Positions 45,902 through 58,023 are shown, counted from the first letter of the stretch. The stretch is DNA of 64,000 bases from Rhodanobacter sp. DHB23 (GCF_014842975.1 NZ_JACYXK010000025.1:62001-126000); one strand, 5' to 3'. The notes: a model not told the origin generated them from the sequence alone. Made by a program: numbers and translations.

Positions 45902-47824
45902 TCAGTGGAGCTGGCCCCGGTACATTTCCTCGATGCGGGAAATGGGCGTCTTCGGGCCCAGGATCAGGCGCAACGCCTCTTCCAGTACCGGGTCCCTGCC
46001 GGCACGGATGGCCGCAATGGTCGGTTCGACAACGACGTCCGGAACGATGCCGACGCGCTGGGTAGGCCGCCGGTCGGGATAAAACACGCCAACGCCGCTG
46101 ATGATCGTGAACAAGCCGCCGGGCAACTCGACCCGCGATGCGTTGCCGTCGGCTCCCGCCGTCGTGCTGCCCACGACCAGCGCCCCGGGGGCGGCGCGGA
46201 ATGCCATGGCGGTGTACTCGGCCTGGCTTTGCGTCACTTCATCCACCAGGATCACGACTTTGCCGCGGTAATGGGGAGCCTTGGGTTCGAGTACCAGCGG
46301 CGGCGCCCAGTGGAACGCACCCGGGTTGGACAAGTCGCCCGCGGTGAAGCGCGCGAACGGTGTCGGCCGGTCGACCAGCAGCGAGCCCAGTGCGAAAACC
46401 ATGAATTCCGACGGATAGTTCCTGGCGTCGATGATCATGCCCGCGGTGCCCGCCGCCTGCCTGACGTAGTCGCCCGCCTGGCGCGCACTTGCCGACGACA
46501 ATTTCAGATAGGCGACCTCGGGCGACAACAGCCGGAATGCGGGGCCGGGCAGATCGTGGAACGCAATGGGGAGGTAGTCGCCCATGGCAAGATGGTCTTT
46601 CGGCAAGGGCACGCGCGCGACTTCGAGACTCAACGCATGGTCGTCCCTGCGGACCGCCAGGCCGACCTCGCCGCAGGGGCCGCGGGTCATGTAGGTCGCG
46701 ATGTCGCGCAAGCGTGCAGCCTCGTTGGAACCCGCGTAGTAAGGCGCCCATTCCCTGACCAGGGCTGGTATGGGCCGGCCGCCCAGTTTCGTGATCACGT
46801 CGCCGGTCTGCAGTGCCGATGGGTTCGGCGGTGCGCCGTCGACGGCCGTTACCACGGCCTGTTGCTGCACGAAGCGCAGGCTCACGGGCAGGTGGCAATG
46901 GCCGGCTGGCGGCCTTGTGTCCAGGGAGCTTCGCAGGCTGGCATGGGTGTCGTGGACCCTGGCAATGAGCGCCATCGCTTGAAGCTGGTAGCCGGTGCTG
47001 TCCCTGGCCAGCACAAGCCTCGGGATGAACGTTGCCAGGACCTTGTCCCAGTCTTCGCCGATCACGTCCCGGTCGGGATACCAGTATTCGATGATGTTCC
47101 AGTAACGGAACAGCGCAAGGAGCTGGAAGCCGGAATCGGGAAAGGGGATGTGGTCGTATGACGGTTCGTGCCCGAAGACCGGATAGCCGACCTTCGGCGC
47201 CAACGTGACGTAGAACTGCGTGCCGACCTGCCGCTGATCGCGGATCCACTGCAGTTTTCGACTCAACGTTTCCCCCAGGAGCCGGGCGTCGGCAATCCAG
47301 TCCAGGTCCGGGGAGGATTGAAGGTCGTGCGGGTCCAGGTGCGCGCACGGACTGCAGCGGGGCACCGGTCCCAGAGCGTCGATCCACTTGACCAGCGCGG
47401 CATTGGCGCTGGCGCGGTCGGGCGCCCGAAGGATCGCGGGCAACACCCGGAACAGCGCGTAGTCCCATTGCAGTCGGCCGGAGGTGACCGTGGGGTCGTA
47501 GTACTTGAGGAAGCCCCAGACCTTGCCCAGCGTCACCAGGTTTTCAATCTGCGTCCCGTCGAGTCCGTGGATCGCGATACCGGAGCCGTTGTCGAACCGG
47601 TGGTCCGTGGCGATGGCCAGCTTCGGCGGATTGCGTCCGGCCGTCTCCGCGCCATCCGCCGCCGCGGCCTGGGGAATGTCGTGCCCGCCACTCGGCGATG
47701 GCCGGGGTGGTGACAGCTGCGCGATGGCGACAGCCGGCAGCGCCACCATGGCGGCAACCGCCACGCATCTGAAGAATGAGCCCGATCGGCTCGCCATTCC
47801 GTGCAGGGCAACTTTGGCCGCCAT
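45902..47824 (-). CDS. S41 family peptidase, exported
   Basis: The 640-residue protein has a signal peptide (VAVAAMVALPAVAIA-QL). Residues about 65-300 are an N-terminal helical region with WGFLKYYDPTV and ALFRYWNIIEYWYPD, typical of S41 peptidases of the C-terminal-processing/tricorn type. A PDZ-like segment (ALQTGDVITKLGGRPIPAL) follows, then the catalytic S41 domain with the serine in VDEVTQSQAEYTAMAF and GSTTAGADGNASRVELPGG. It probably degrades or processes proteins in the periplasm; the substrate is unknown. It ends at the R8-containing region and starts 283 bp from cpdB. Confidence 0.92.
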   Translation of the reverse strand: MAAKVALHGMASRSGSFFRCVAVAAMVALPAVAIAQLSPPRPSPSGGHDIPQAAAADGAETAGRNPPKLAIATDHRFDNGSGIAIHGLDGTQIENLVTLGKVWGFLKYYDPTVTSGRLQWDYALFRVLPAILRAPDRASANAALVKWIDALGPVPRCSPCAHLDPHDLQSSPDLDWIADARLLGETLSRKLQWIRDQRQVGTQFYVTLAPKVGYPVFGHEPSYDHIPFPDSGFQLLALFRYWNIIEYWYPDRDVIGEDWDKVLATFIPRLVLARDSTGYQLQAMALIARVHDTHASLRSSLDTRPPAGHCHLPVSLRFVQQQAVVTAVDGAPPNPSALQTGDVITKLGGRPIPALVREWAPYYAGSNEAARLRDIATYMTRGPCGEVGLAVRRDDHALSLEVARVPLPKDHLAMGDYLPIAFHDLPGPAFRLLSPEVAYLKLSSASARQAGDYVRQAAGTAGMIIDARNYPSEFMVFALGSLLVDRPTPFARFTAGDLSNPGAFHWAPPLVLEPKAPHYRGKVVILVDEVTQSQAEYTAMAFRAAPGALVVGSTTAGADGNASRVELPGGLFTIISGVGVFYPDRRPTQRVGIVPDVVVEPTIAAIRAGRDPVLEEALRLILGPKTPISRIEEMYRGQLH

Positions 47825-48107
47825 CGAATCTCCACCTTGCGCGGCCCTTGCGGGAGATGGCCAGGAGACGTCCGCGTCAGTGGAAAAGCATAACTGCTGT
47901 CATGCCTGCACGAGGCGGATGGTCCGCTTCAGGCGCCTGTCCGATGCCGCCTCGTAATTCCCCCACAAGCTCTCCAAGCCGGGCAAGGTGCCTTTCGGTT
48001 CCGATCCTTGGACCGATCGGCCAGGCCGCCGGCACGGCCATGGCCGATCGGCCTGGGTGGCCGGCTTCATCGATGTGCCCATGCGTGCCGGCGGGACGGG
48101 CAGGGCG

Positions 48108-50123
48108 TCAGCGCGACAGGTCGATGGCGTAGATGGCCGTGCCGTCGCCGTTGTCCTTGACCTGGCGGATACCCTCGATGCCGTCCGCCCGCGCCACGTC
48201 CTGCCTGTCGGCGGCCGAGCCGAAAGTGACCGGGCCGGCTGTCTTCAGCGGTGCGAAGCGCCACGAGCCGGCGGGCAGGTCGTGCGCGGTGATCTCGCGG
48301 TGCTGCGCCAGCCAGCGCGCCACGATCTCGCGCGTGCCGTCTGGCGCGGCCAGCACGATGCTGCTGCCGTCCAGTCCGGGGAAGTGCCCGCCGCCGCTGG
48401 CGCGGTAGTTGTTGGTCACCACGATGAAGGGCTGGCCGGGCTGGACCGGCTTGCCGTCGAAAGTGAGCGAGGTGATGCGCTGGCCTTCCGGTTTGGACAC
48501 GTCGATCACGTACTGGATGCCGCCCTGGATCTGGTCGAAATTGAAGCCGGGGTAGCGGGTGTTGATGAGCGGCTGCACGTCGGTCTTCGCGGGGTCGATG
48601 CGGTTGAAGCGTTCGGCGGACTGCTCCAGCCACGCCTTCACGCCGGCGCCGTCGGTCTTCACCGCGGCAAGCGTATTCGGGTAGAAGTAGAGGTCCGCCG
48701 CGCTGCGCAGGGTGAGCGGGCCGGGCGCCACGTCGGTGTAGTCGTCCGGGCCGCCGAAACCGGTGCGGAACGCGGCGGCGGCGGAAAGCACCGGCACGTC
48801 CGCGAGTTCCGGATGCAGGCGCGGCAGCTCCGTGCGCACGTAGTCGCGCTGCGCGGCGTTGACCACGGCCAGCGCGCTCATGTCGCCCTCGTCGGCGAAG
48901 TAGCTGGAAAGACGCACGTCGCTGTGGCCGATCGGCGTGTTCACGTAGGCCACCGCGGCCTGCTGCGCCTGCGCCACCAGCGGCGCGATGGCGGGATCGG
49001 CCGCCACGCAACTGGCGTTGTCGCCGGCCTTGGCGCAGATCGGTCGCACCTCGCTGTGCGTCTTGTCCTTGTCGATGCTCCAGCGGCCGCCCTGGTAATC
49101 CAGCGCCAGCGCGACCACGCCCAGGTCCTTGCCGAAGAAGCCGCCCATCACCGCCGGCTTGCCGCGCACGAAGCCGTGCACGTCGTCCACGTCCTGCATG
49201 TGCGCGAAGTGCGGGCCGGGGAATTCGGTGTGCGAGTGGCCGAGCAGCAGCACGTCGATGCCGGGCACGCCGGCGAGGTGCCAGCCGGCGTTTTCCGTCG
49301 CCGGCGTGTACGGCGCGGTGTCGAGGCCGCCGTGCACCAGCGCCACCACCAGGTCGGGATGCTGCGCCTCGATCTGCGGCAGGTATTTCTTCGCTGCCTC
49401 CACCACGCCGTCCACCGTGACCTTGCCCTCGAGGTTGCGCTTGTCCCACTCCATGATCGGCGGCGGCGTGAAGCCGATGATCGCCACGCGCAGCGGCACG
49501 CTTTCGGTCTTGCCGCCAGGCAGCGTCACGGCGATGTCCTTGGTCAGCATCGTCCACGGCTGGAAGATAGTCTTGCCGTCGCGCGCGCTGTCCACGTTGG
49601 CCAGCACCAGCGGGAAATGCGGGCCGTCGCAACGTGCGCGCGTGCCGCCGTCCACGTCCATCGGCTTGCCGGTGACCTGCGAGAGGAAACCCAGCCCGTA
49701 GTTGAATTCGTGGTTGCCGATGGTGCCGCCGTCGTAGCCCACCGCGTCCATCGCGCGGTAGACCGCCAGTTCCTGGTTGCAGGCCATCTTCTGCACCTGC
49801 GCCTGCCAGTCGGCCAGCACCGTGCCCTGGATGGTGTCGCCGCTGTCGAACAGGAAGTGGTTCGGGAACTGCTTGCGCGCCTCGGCGATCAGCGTGGCCG
49901 TGCGCTCGAAACCCAGCGTCGGATCGGCCTTCTGCTTGTAGTAGTCGTAGCCGAGGACGTTGGAGTGGATGTCGGTGGTTTCCAGGATCGCCACCGTGGC
50001 GCGCGTGCCGTCGGGCAGGGTGGTGGCCTGCAGCGGTTGCAGGGCGCCGGCGGCGAACAGGGCGGTGGCGAGCAGGGTGGGCGTGGCGCGGCGTGGGGAC
50101 ATGGCGGGATCGAGCAGTTGCAT
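48108..50123 (-). CDS. cpdB: 2',3'-Cyclic-nucleotide 2'-phosphodiesterase / 3'-nucleotidase-like protein
   Basis: The 671-residue exported protein belongs to the CpdB/UshA 5'-nucleotidase family. Metal motifs are ILETTDIHSNVLGYDYY, DSGDTIQGT, GTIGNHEFNYGL and GHSHTEFPG; the C-terminal substrate domain contains GFNFDQIQGGIQYVIDVS and NNYRASGGGHFPG. The start may be 50123 or 50102 (MSPRRATPTLLATALFAAGALQPLQA, the actual signal peptide). It would salvage nucleotides in the periplasm. It is divergent from icd across 140 bp. Confidence 0.92.
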   Translation of the reverse strand: MQLLDPAMSPRRATPTLLATALFAAGALQPLQATTLPDGTRATVAILETTDIHSNVLGYDYYKQKADPTLGFERTATLIAEARKQFPNHFLFDSGDTIQGTVLADWQAQVQKMACNQELAVYRAMDAVGYDGGTIGNHEFNYGLGFLSQVTGKPMDVDGGTRARCDGPHFPLVLANVDSARDGKTIFQPWTMLTKDIAVTLPGGKTESVPLRVAIIGFTPPPIMEWDKRNLEGKVTVDGVVEAAKKYLPQIEAQHPDLVVALVHGGLDTAPYTPATENAGWHLAGVPGIDVLLLGHSHTEFPGPHFAHMQDVDDVHGFVRGKPAVMGGFFGKDLGVVALALDYQGGRWSIDKDKTHSEVRPICAKAGDNASCVAADPAIAPLVAQAQQAAVAYVNTPIGHSDVRLSSYFADEGDMSALAVVNAAQRDYVRTELPRLHPELADVPVLSAAAAFRTGFGGPDDYTDVAPGPLTLRSAADLYFYPNTLAAVKTDGAGVKAWLEQSAERFNRIDPAKTDVQPLINTRYPGFNFDQIQGGIQYVIDVSKPEGQRITSLTFDGKPVQPGQPFIVVTNNYRASGGGHFPGLDGSSIVLAAPDGTREIVARWLAQHREITAHDLPAGSWRFAPLKTAGPVTFGSAADRQDVARADGIEGIRQVKDNGDGTAIYAIDLSR

Positions 50124-50224
50124 GGACCCGCCAAGCTAGCAGATCGATATGACGGGCGCGCCCCCGCGTCGGCATCACGCGTGCTTTGCCGCCCGCGCGG
50201 GAAATCGCGACAATGCCGCGTTAG

Positions 50225-52492
<2,268 letters not shown>

Positions 52493-52516
52493 GGCTTGCC
52501 AGTCGATGATGTGATG

Positions 52517-52550
52517 CAAAACGGGGCGCTTTGCGCCCCGTTTTGTTTTA
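52517..52550 (+). terminator. Intrinsic terminator after icd
   Basis: AAAACGGGGCGC pairs with GCGCCCCGTTTT around a short TTT-containing loop and is followed by GTTTTA. The A-tract on the other side also makes it suitable for the converging gene at 52582. Confidence 0.92.
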
Positions 52551-52581
52551 TGGGTAGAACACATGCGTCGTGTGCATTGAT

Positions 52582-53976
52582 TTACCACGACATGATTTGT
52601 TTTGCCAGGCCGGGTGTCGGCTCAACCTTGAACTGGTAGGGCTGAAAGCTGCAAACGTGTTGCGATCCAGTAGGAGTCAGTTCGACAACACCCGTCAGCC
52701 CCTTGTTGGATGTATTGCCATCGTTGAGCGGCTCGGCATACGTGACGAAATAGATGTGGCCGGCATAGGTAATGAGTCTGCCGCCACTAGGAGACGTCAG
52801 GGTGGCTCCATTCAGTTGGCTGACTCCGGTGATGGCTTTGATCAACTGTTTGTTCGCATTGTCAGTCAGGTCGGCGACACCATGTGCATTCAAGATGACT
52901 GGGAATGTGGCGTCATCGGTGCTGCCGCATCCCCCGCCAGAGTCGTAGTGGAACCTCATTAGCCCGACATCGAGCGGCTTTCCTTCGTTGCGCAGATCAG
53001 CCTGTGATGTGCCGGACAGTTCAAATGTACCTATTTCTTCTTTCGGCAGAAGCGCAGTCTTATTGGCTGCCGCTTGCACGGGAATGGCCGTTGTTTGGTT
53101 GGCAACAACCGCGTGGCATATCGGATTGGCGCTGCCTGATAGGTCACGCGGCCTCGGTGTGTAGATTTGGGTTGCAGTGCAAAGGGTATTTCGCTGTCCG
53201 TCCTTGCTCAAGGATTCAAGGGAAAATGTCCCTTCGTTGCCAGAGCCATATTCGACCTGCAAAACGAGAGGATGCCCAAGCACCTGCACGAGTCTTTGAC
53301 CATCGGCAAATGTGTTATCGGCGGTGGTTCGAGTTACCAAGCCGGAAAGATCGTCGGGCCAGATTTGCAAGTAATCGGATGGACAAGAGCCACCATCTTC
53401 AATGGGAAAAACTTTCATCGCGTGGCCGTCAATCTTGATTCGCGCTAAGCCATCGATATTGCCATCGTCGCCATTGGCAGCTTGGGAAATCTTGTCTTGC
53501 ATGCCATCGGGTGTTGCTGCCAAAGGTAGGTACGGCAAGTTGGAAAAACCGCTTCCATCACGATTGATGATGTTGGCTGCCGCTGCGCAAACCTGCGCCA
53601 CCGTATCCGACGGACGTGCATGCGGCGCTCCCGTGGCATGAAGCCGTGCCTTTTCTACCCAACCCGCAGAAATCAGCTTGGAGCCTTGGTAGCGGACATA
53701 GGCGTAGTTATCGCATGTGGCAATCACCTCCACGGTGTTCCCCGTGAGCAAGTACATGTCGGGTGACGGCGGAGCCTCGAATCTCGGGTCGTAATAAGGA
53801 TAGGCGTCGTACAGAGACAGGTGTTCGCCGGAAGAACCGGCCACTTGTGCAGAGGTGCTTGTGCTTGCTTGCAATAGTGTCGTATCGGTGGCGCATGAAG
53901 GTGCGTCTGCCTGACATGCCATCGAACACAAACTGCCGGTCAGCAGTAGCAGAAGCAAAAGCACGATCCGTTGCAT
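52582..53976 (-). CDS. Hypothetical exported protein with an SH3-like segment, lower GC
   Basis: The preferred start at 53976 (MQRIVLLLLLLLTGSLCSMACQADAPS) has GGGAG at suitable spacing and gives a signal peptide; the open frame upstream would bury it. Residues about 75-115 (YLLTGNTVEVIATCDNYAYVRYQGSKLISAGWVEKARL) look like a bacterial SH3 domain. The remaining 340 residues hold several cysteines and short beta-like stretches and I do not recognise them. The base composition is visibly poorer in G+C than all neighbours, suggesting recent transfer. It converges on icd and is divergent from the first TraB-like gene. Confidence 0.8.
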   Translation of the reverse strand: MQRIVLLLLLLLTGSLCSMACQADAPSCATDTTLLQASTSTSAQVAGSSGEHLSLYDAYPYYDPRFEAPPSPDMYLLTGNTVEVIATCDNYAYVRYQGSKLISAGWVEKARLHATGAPHARPSDTVAQVCAAAANIINRDGSGFSNLPYLPLAATPDGMQDKISQAANGDDGNIDGLARIKIDGHAMKVFPIEDGGSCPSDYLQIWPDDLSGLVTRTTADNTFADGQRLVQVLGHPLVLQVEYGSGNEGTFSLESLSKDGQRNTLCTATQIYTPRPRDLSGSANPICHAVVANQTTAIPVQAAANKTALLPKEEIGTFELSGTSQADLRNEGKPLDVGLMRFHYDSGGGCGSTDDATFPVILNAHGVADLTDNANKQLIKAITGVSQLNGATLTSPSGGRLITYAGHIYFVTYAEPLNDGNTSNKGLTGVVELTPTGSQHVCSFQPYQFKVEPTPGLAKQIMSW

Positions 53977-54260
53977 GATGGTGGCTCCCGGTCCAGTTGC
54001 GACAGGTTCAAGTTGCAGTACAGCCAGAATGACACGCCCAATCAAGTACCGTTGCTGCGTTTCGACGAACATCGCGCACTTGGCGTGGTCACGACGCCGA
54101 TGATGGAATCTGCGGTGTACTGTCTTCTACCGGGAACGGGCAATGAGGATGGACCAGACTCGCCCCTGGCCATGCCGTCGTACCTTGCGCCCGCCATGCA
54201 GGTACGGTGCTCGCAACACCCGTCAGGAGCCTTGGAGATTCCAGAGATGAAGTGGAGCGC

Positions 54261-55280
54261 ATGATCAGGGCGTCCTGGCTGCCGTTGCTTTGTGCCCTTG
54301 CCGGGCCGGTGCATGCGCAGGCAGCCGCCACGCCAGCACATGCGTCCACGGCCGCCGTCACGCTGGACCCGGTCACGGTCACCGGCGTGCAGCCCGGTCC
54401 AGGCCTGTGGAAGGTGAGCAGGGGCGGGCACGTGCTGTGGGTGCTTGGCACGCTGACGCCGCTGCCCGGGCACATGCAGTGGCGCTCGGCGCAGGTGGAG
54501 CGCGTGCTGGCGCAATCGCAGGAACTGCTCGACGTGCCGACGGCCACCCTCAAGCTGGATACCAGCGCCGCAGGCAAGCTGCTGCTGTTGCCTTCCGCGT
54601 ACGGTGCGCGCTGGAACCCCGACGATGCCACCTTGCAGCAGTTGCTGCCGCCGGAGGCCTATGCGCGCTGGCAGGCGCTGCGGAGCCGGTATGGCGTGGG
54701 CGGCTGGGGCAGCGCGCATTGGCGTCCGGTCGTGGCCGCGCTCGAGCTCTACAAGGCGCTGTTGGCGCGCGACGGACTGACCGATTCGGACGACGTGGCA
54801 CATGCCGTCGAGAAGCTGGCCAGGCGGCACGGCGTGAAACGCATGCCGGTCGAATACCAGGTGGTGGTCGCGCATCCGCACGACGCGGACGAGACCATGC
54901 GCGAAACCCGATCGCAGGACATCGCCTGCCTGCGGCAGACCATGGACGCCGCGGCGCGCGACACGGACATGCTGGCGACGCGCGCCAACGCCTGGTCCGC
55001 CGGCGACGTCGCCACCCTGCGCAGCACCGCAAGGGAGGCTGGCGGCGAGGCCTGCGTGGTCGCGGCGATGAACGCCGACTTCGCGTGGCAACTGGGCATG
55101 CGCGACCTCCCCGCGCGGATCGACGCCGCCTGGCTCGATGCCGCACGGCAGGCGTTGATGCGCAATGCGGCCACCTTCGCCCTGCTGCCCATGGACAGAC
55201 TGCTGTCGCCCGATGGCCCGCTGGCGCAACTCGAGGCGCTGGGTTACGCCGTGCAGCCGCCCGACGGAGCCGACCCGTAG
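54261..55280 (+). CDS. TraB/GumN family protein, tandem copy 1
   Basis: The 339-residue exported protein starts MIRASWLPLLCALAGPVHAQ with GGAG before the ATG. The family block reads GPGLWKVSRGGHVLWVLGTLTPLPGHMQW. In canonical TraB/GumN proteins this place holds the GxxH motif (GTIH-like); here the histidine is replaced (GTLT). The rest alternates helices with a conserved C-terminal block (FALLPMDRLLSPDGPLAQLEALGYAV). Function in Xanthomonadales is unknown. First of three paralogues in tandem. Confidence 0.88.
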   Translation: MIRASWLPLLCALAGPVHAQAAATPAHASTAAVTLDPVTVTGVQPGPGLWKVSRGGHVLWVLGTLTPLPGHMQWRSAQVERVLAQSQELLDVPTATLKLDTSAAGKLLLLPSAYGARWNPDDATLQQLLPPEAYARWQALRSRYGVGGWGSAHWRPVVAALELYKALLARDGLTDSDDVAHAVEKLARRHGVKRMPVEYQVVVAHPHDADETMRETRSQDIACLRQTMDAAARDTDMLATRANAWSAGDVATLRSTAREAGGEACVVAAMNADFAWQLGMRDLPARIDAAWLDAARQALMRNAATFALLPMDRLLSPDGPLAQLEALGYAVQPPDGADP

Positions 55281-55402
55281 GGCCCGTTCAAGCGACGTTG
55301 CCTCCTTTTGCAGGAACATCGCCGATTCGCTGCGGTCGCAGCACCGACGCCGGGCCCGGCAAAGCGCCCGGGAACCTGCTTTCGCCGATAAGGATGAACC
55401 CG

Positions 55403-56497
55403 ATGCGCCCGTGGATCATGCTGCTTGGCTTTGCGTTGGCCGCGCCGGCCGCATTCGGTGCGCAGGCGCAGGTGCCGCCATCCGCAGGCACCACGGCCAC
55501 GCCACCGGTGCCCGCCGAGGTGCCCTTGCTGGCGCCGGTGGTGGTCAGTGGCGTGGTGTCGGGGCCGGGCCTGTGGAAGGTGAGCAGGGACGGCCACGTG
55601 CTGTGGGTGCTGGGCACACTGTCGCCGCTGCCGGGCAACATGCAGTGGGAATCGCACGAGGTGGAGCAGGTGCTCGCACAGTCGAAGCAGGTGCTGCTGC
55701 AGCCCAAGATCGAGTTGAAGGCGGACGTCGGCTTCTTCGGCAAGCTGTTCCTGCTGCCCAGTGCCTACGGTGCGCGCAAGAACCCCGACGGCAAATCGCT
55801 GGACCAGGTGATGGACGCGTCCACCTACGCGCGCTGGCTGGTGCTGAAGCGGAAGTACATCGGCAACGACGGCGGCATCGAGCGCTGGCGCCCGCTGTTC
55901 GCGGCGGAGGAGCTGTACAACAAGGCGCTGAAGGGGAACGGCCTGAATCGCGATGGCGGCGTGCCGGGCAAGGTGGCCGCGCTGGCGAAGCAGGACGGCG
56001 TGGTGGAGACGCCGGTGCGCTACCGCGTGGAGATCCGGCACCCGCGCGACGCGATCAAGGCCTTCAAGGCCGCGGCGCCCAGCGACATGGAGTGTTTCGA
56101 CCGCACGCTGGACGCCATCGAGCACGACCTGCCGGCGATGACCGCGCGCGCCAACGCCTGGGCCACCGGCGACCTGGAAGCCTTGCGCGCGCTGCCCGAC
56201 AGCCACCGCCACGACACCTGCGTCGCCGCGGTCACCGGCGCCGGCTTCGCGCGGCAGTTCGGCATGGCCGACATTCCCGCGCAACTGGAGGCGGCATGGC
56301 TGGCCGCCGCGCGCGACGCGCTGGCGAAGAACGACACCAGTTTCGCCATGCTGCCGATGGACGAGCTGCTGTCGCCCGATGGTTACCTGGCCCGGCTCAA
56401 GGCGCAGGGCTACGCGGTGGAGGCGCCGCTGGGGCTGGATGATGCACCGGCGGCGGGCGGCAGTGTCGCGGCGCCCGTTTCGGCCGCTGCCCATTGA
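55403..56497 (+). CDS. TraB/GumN family protein, tandem copy 2
   Basis: AAGGA lies eight bases before the ATG at 55403 and overlaps too closely with the ATG at 55394, so MRPWIMLLGFALAAPAAFGA is the chosen start. The signature block is GPGLWKVSRDGHVLWVLGTLSPLPGNMQW, again without the GxxH histidine. The C-terminal block FAMLPMDELLSPDGYLARLKAQGYAVEAP matches copies 1 and 3, followed by an Ala-rich tail. A 122-bp gap separates it from copy 1. Confidence 0.88.
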   Translation: MRPWIMLLGFALAAPAAFGAQAQVPPSAGTTATPPVPAEVPLLAPVVVSGVVSGPGLWKVSRDGHVLWVLGTLSPLPGNMQWESHEVEQVLAQSKQVLLQPKIELKADVGFFGKLFLLPSAYGARKNPDGKSLDQVMDASTYARWLVLKRKYIGNDGGIERWRPLFAAEELYNKALKGNGLNRDGGVPGKVAALAKQDGVVETPVRYRVEIRHPRDAIKAFKAAAPSDMECFDRTLDAIEHDLPAMTARANAWATGDLEALRALPDSHRHDTCVAAVTGAGFARQFGMADIPAQLEAAWLAAARDALAKNDTSFAMLPMDELLSPDGYLARLKAQGYAVEAPLGLDDAPAAGGSVAAPVSAAAH

Positions 56498-56609
56498 GGC
56501 GGCGGGATCGGCCGGGCATCCTGTCGCGACCGAACTTCGCCGGCACACGCCGGTCCGTGCGGAGTCCTGCCGCGATCGGCGCGGCCGGGATGGATCAAGG
56601 GAGTGAGCG

Positions 56610-57623
56610 ATGCGCATCGGCTGCTGGATGATGGCTGTGCTGGGCCTGGCGACCCTGCCGGTGTTCGCGCAGGTGGCGCCCGCACCGGCCGCCACGACGG
56701 CGAAGGACCTGCCTGCCGTGGTAGTGAGCGGCGAGTTGCCGGGGCCGGGCCTGTGGAAGGTCAGCAAGGGCGACCACGTGCTGTGGATACTCGGCACGCT
56801 CGCGCCGCTGCCGAAGAAGATGCAGTGGCAGTCGCGCCAGGTGGGCGACACCGAACTGGAGGCGCAGGCGGTGCTGCTGCCGCCCGGCATCGAGGTGAAC
56901 GCCAAAGTGGGTTTCTTCGGTTCCCTGCTGCTGTTGCCGCGGCTGGTCGGCATCCGCAACAACCCCGACGGCCGCAAGCTCGTGGACGTGCTGCCGCCGC
57001 CCGTGTATGCGCGCTGGCTGGGGCTGAAGGCGCGCTACCTCGGCCATGACGGCGGCGTGGAGAAATACCGCCCGATGTTCGCCGCGATCAAGCTCTACGA
57101 GGCGGCGGTGAAGGAGGCCGGCCTCAGCGACGACGACATCGCGGGGAAGCTGGTGCGCAAGCTGGCCAAGGCGCACGACATCCCGCTGGTCGACACCAGC
57201 TACAAGTTCACCCTGGCCGATCCGAAGGCGGCGCTCACCGAGTTCCGCCACGGCGGCATGGACGACACCGCCTGCTTCGAGCAGACGCTGGACCGTGTCG
57301 AACACGGCGTGCCGCAGATGCAGGCGCAGGCCAATGCCTGGGCCACCGGCGACATCGACGCGCTGGCGCGCATGCCGCGCGACCATGCCGACCGCAGCTG
57401 CGCCGATGCGTTCGACGGCGCCGACTTCGCCCGCCAGCAGGGCCTGCAGGACCTCCCGGAAAAGGTGGCGCAAAGCTGGATGGACGCCGCCGGCAAGGCG
57501 CTGGCGCAGCACGGCAGCAGCCTGGCCCTGCTGCCGATGGAGGACCTGCTGGCGGCGGACGGCTACCTGGCCAGGCTCAAGGCGCAGGGCTACACGGTGG
57601 AATCGCCCGACGAGCAGGACTAG
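56610..57623 (+). CDS. TraB/GumN family protein, tandem copy 3
   Basis: The 337-residue protein starts MRIGCWMMAVLGLATLPVFAQVAP, a signal peptide, with GGGAG six bases upstream. Signature block: GPGLWKVSKGDHVLWILGTLAPLPKKMQW, with GTLA in place of GTxH. The C-terminal block LALLPMEDLLAADGYLARLKAQGYTVESP is shared with the other copies. It is closest to copy 2 in the central part (GFFG.L.LLP...NPDG). Probably expanded by tandem duplication. Confidence 0.88.
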   Translation: MRIGCWMMAVLGLATLPVFAQVAPAPAATTAKDLPAVVVSGELPGPGLWKVSKGDHVLWILGTLAPLPKKMQWQSRQVGDTELEAQAVLLPPGIEVNAKVGFFGSLLLLPRLVGIRNNPDGRKLVDVLPPPVYARWLGLKARYLGHDGGVEKYRPMFAAIKLYEAAVKEAGLSDDDIAGKLVRKLAKAHDIPLVDTSYKFTLADPKAALTEFRHGGMDDTACFEQTLDRVEHGVPQMQAQANAWATGDIDALARMPRDHADRSCADAFDGADFARQQGLQDLPEKVAQSWMDAAGKALAQHGSSLALLPMEDLLAADGYLARLKAQGYTVESPDEQD

Positions 57624-57680
57624 GAGCCCGAACGGCTTCTGCCGCCCAGACTCCTCGCGACCCATGGCGGTGGGCGCCCC

Positions 57681-57901
57681 TCAGGGCGCCGCCGCGGCCG
57701 TCAGTTCCTGCCGCAGCAACGCCAGCGTCAGCACCGAGGGCAGCACCTTGCCGTGCCGACATTGGCGAACACCACGTGGAGCGGCACGCCGGGCGAGCGG
57801 ACCTCCTGCCTGCGCACATGGGACTCGAGGCGGACGACGTGCCCCACGTCGTCCGCGTCCTGTGCGGTCACGCCACTGCGCAGGACGACGACGCGCAACA
57901 T
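57681..57901 (-). pseudogene. Possible frameshifted small gene
   Basis: From an ATG at 57901 a frame reads MLRVVVLRSGVTAQDADDVG... VPLHVVFANV with GC-rich third positions. Near 57755 the coding look shifts by one base to a second frame, KVLPSVLTLALLRQELTAAAAP, ending at 57681. Together they would give a protein of about 72 residues. I do not recognise it, and no ribosome binding site is seen. The rest of the 400-bp gap 57624-58023 shows nothing else. Confidence 0.25.
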
Positions 57902-58023
57902 GGCCGATAGCCCATCCAGGGGTTGTTGCCTCGCACCCGGGGCGTTCAGCCCAGTAGACGTGCCAGCGGGCGAATCCGGACATTCCCGGATTTCCCTGCG
58001 CCTGCCAGCATCCGGCCGGCGCG

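Noticed and set aside
47900-48082. 60-residue minus-strand frame ending WGNYEAASDRRLKRTIRLVQA-like
   Set aside because: The composition is somewhat coding-like, but there is no ribosome binding site, no recognisable family and no full-length partner. It may be a gene relic, but this cannot be supported from the sequence alone.
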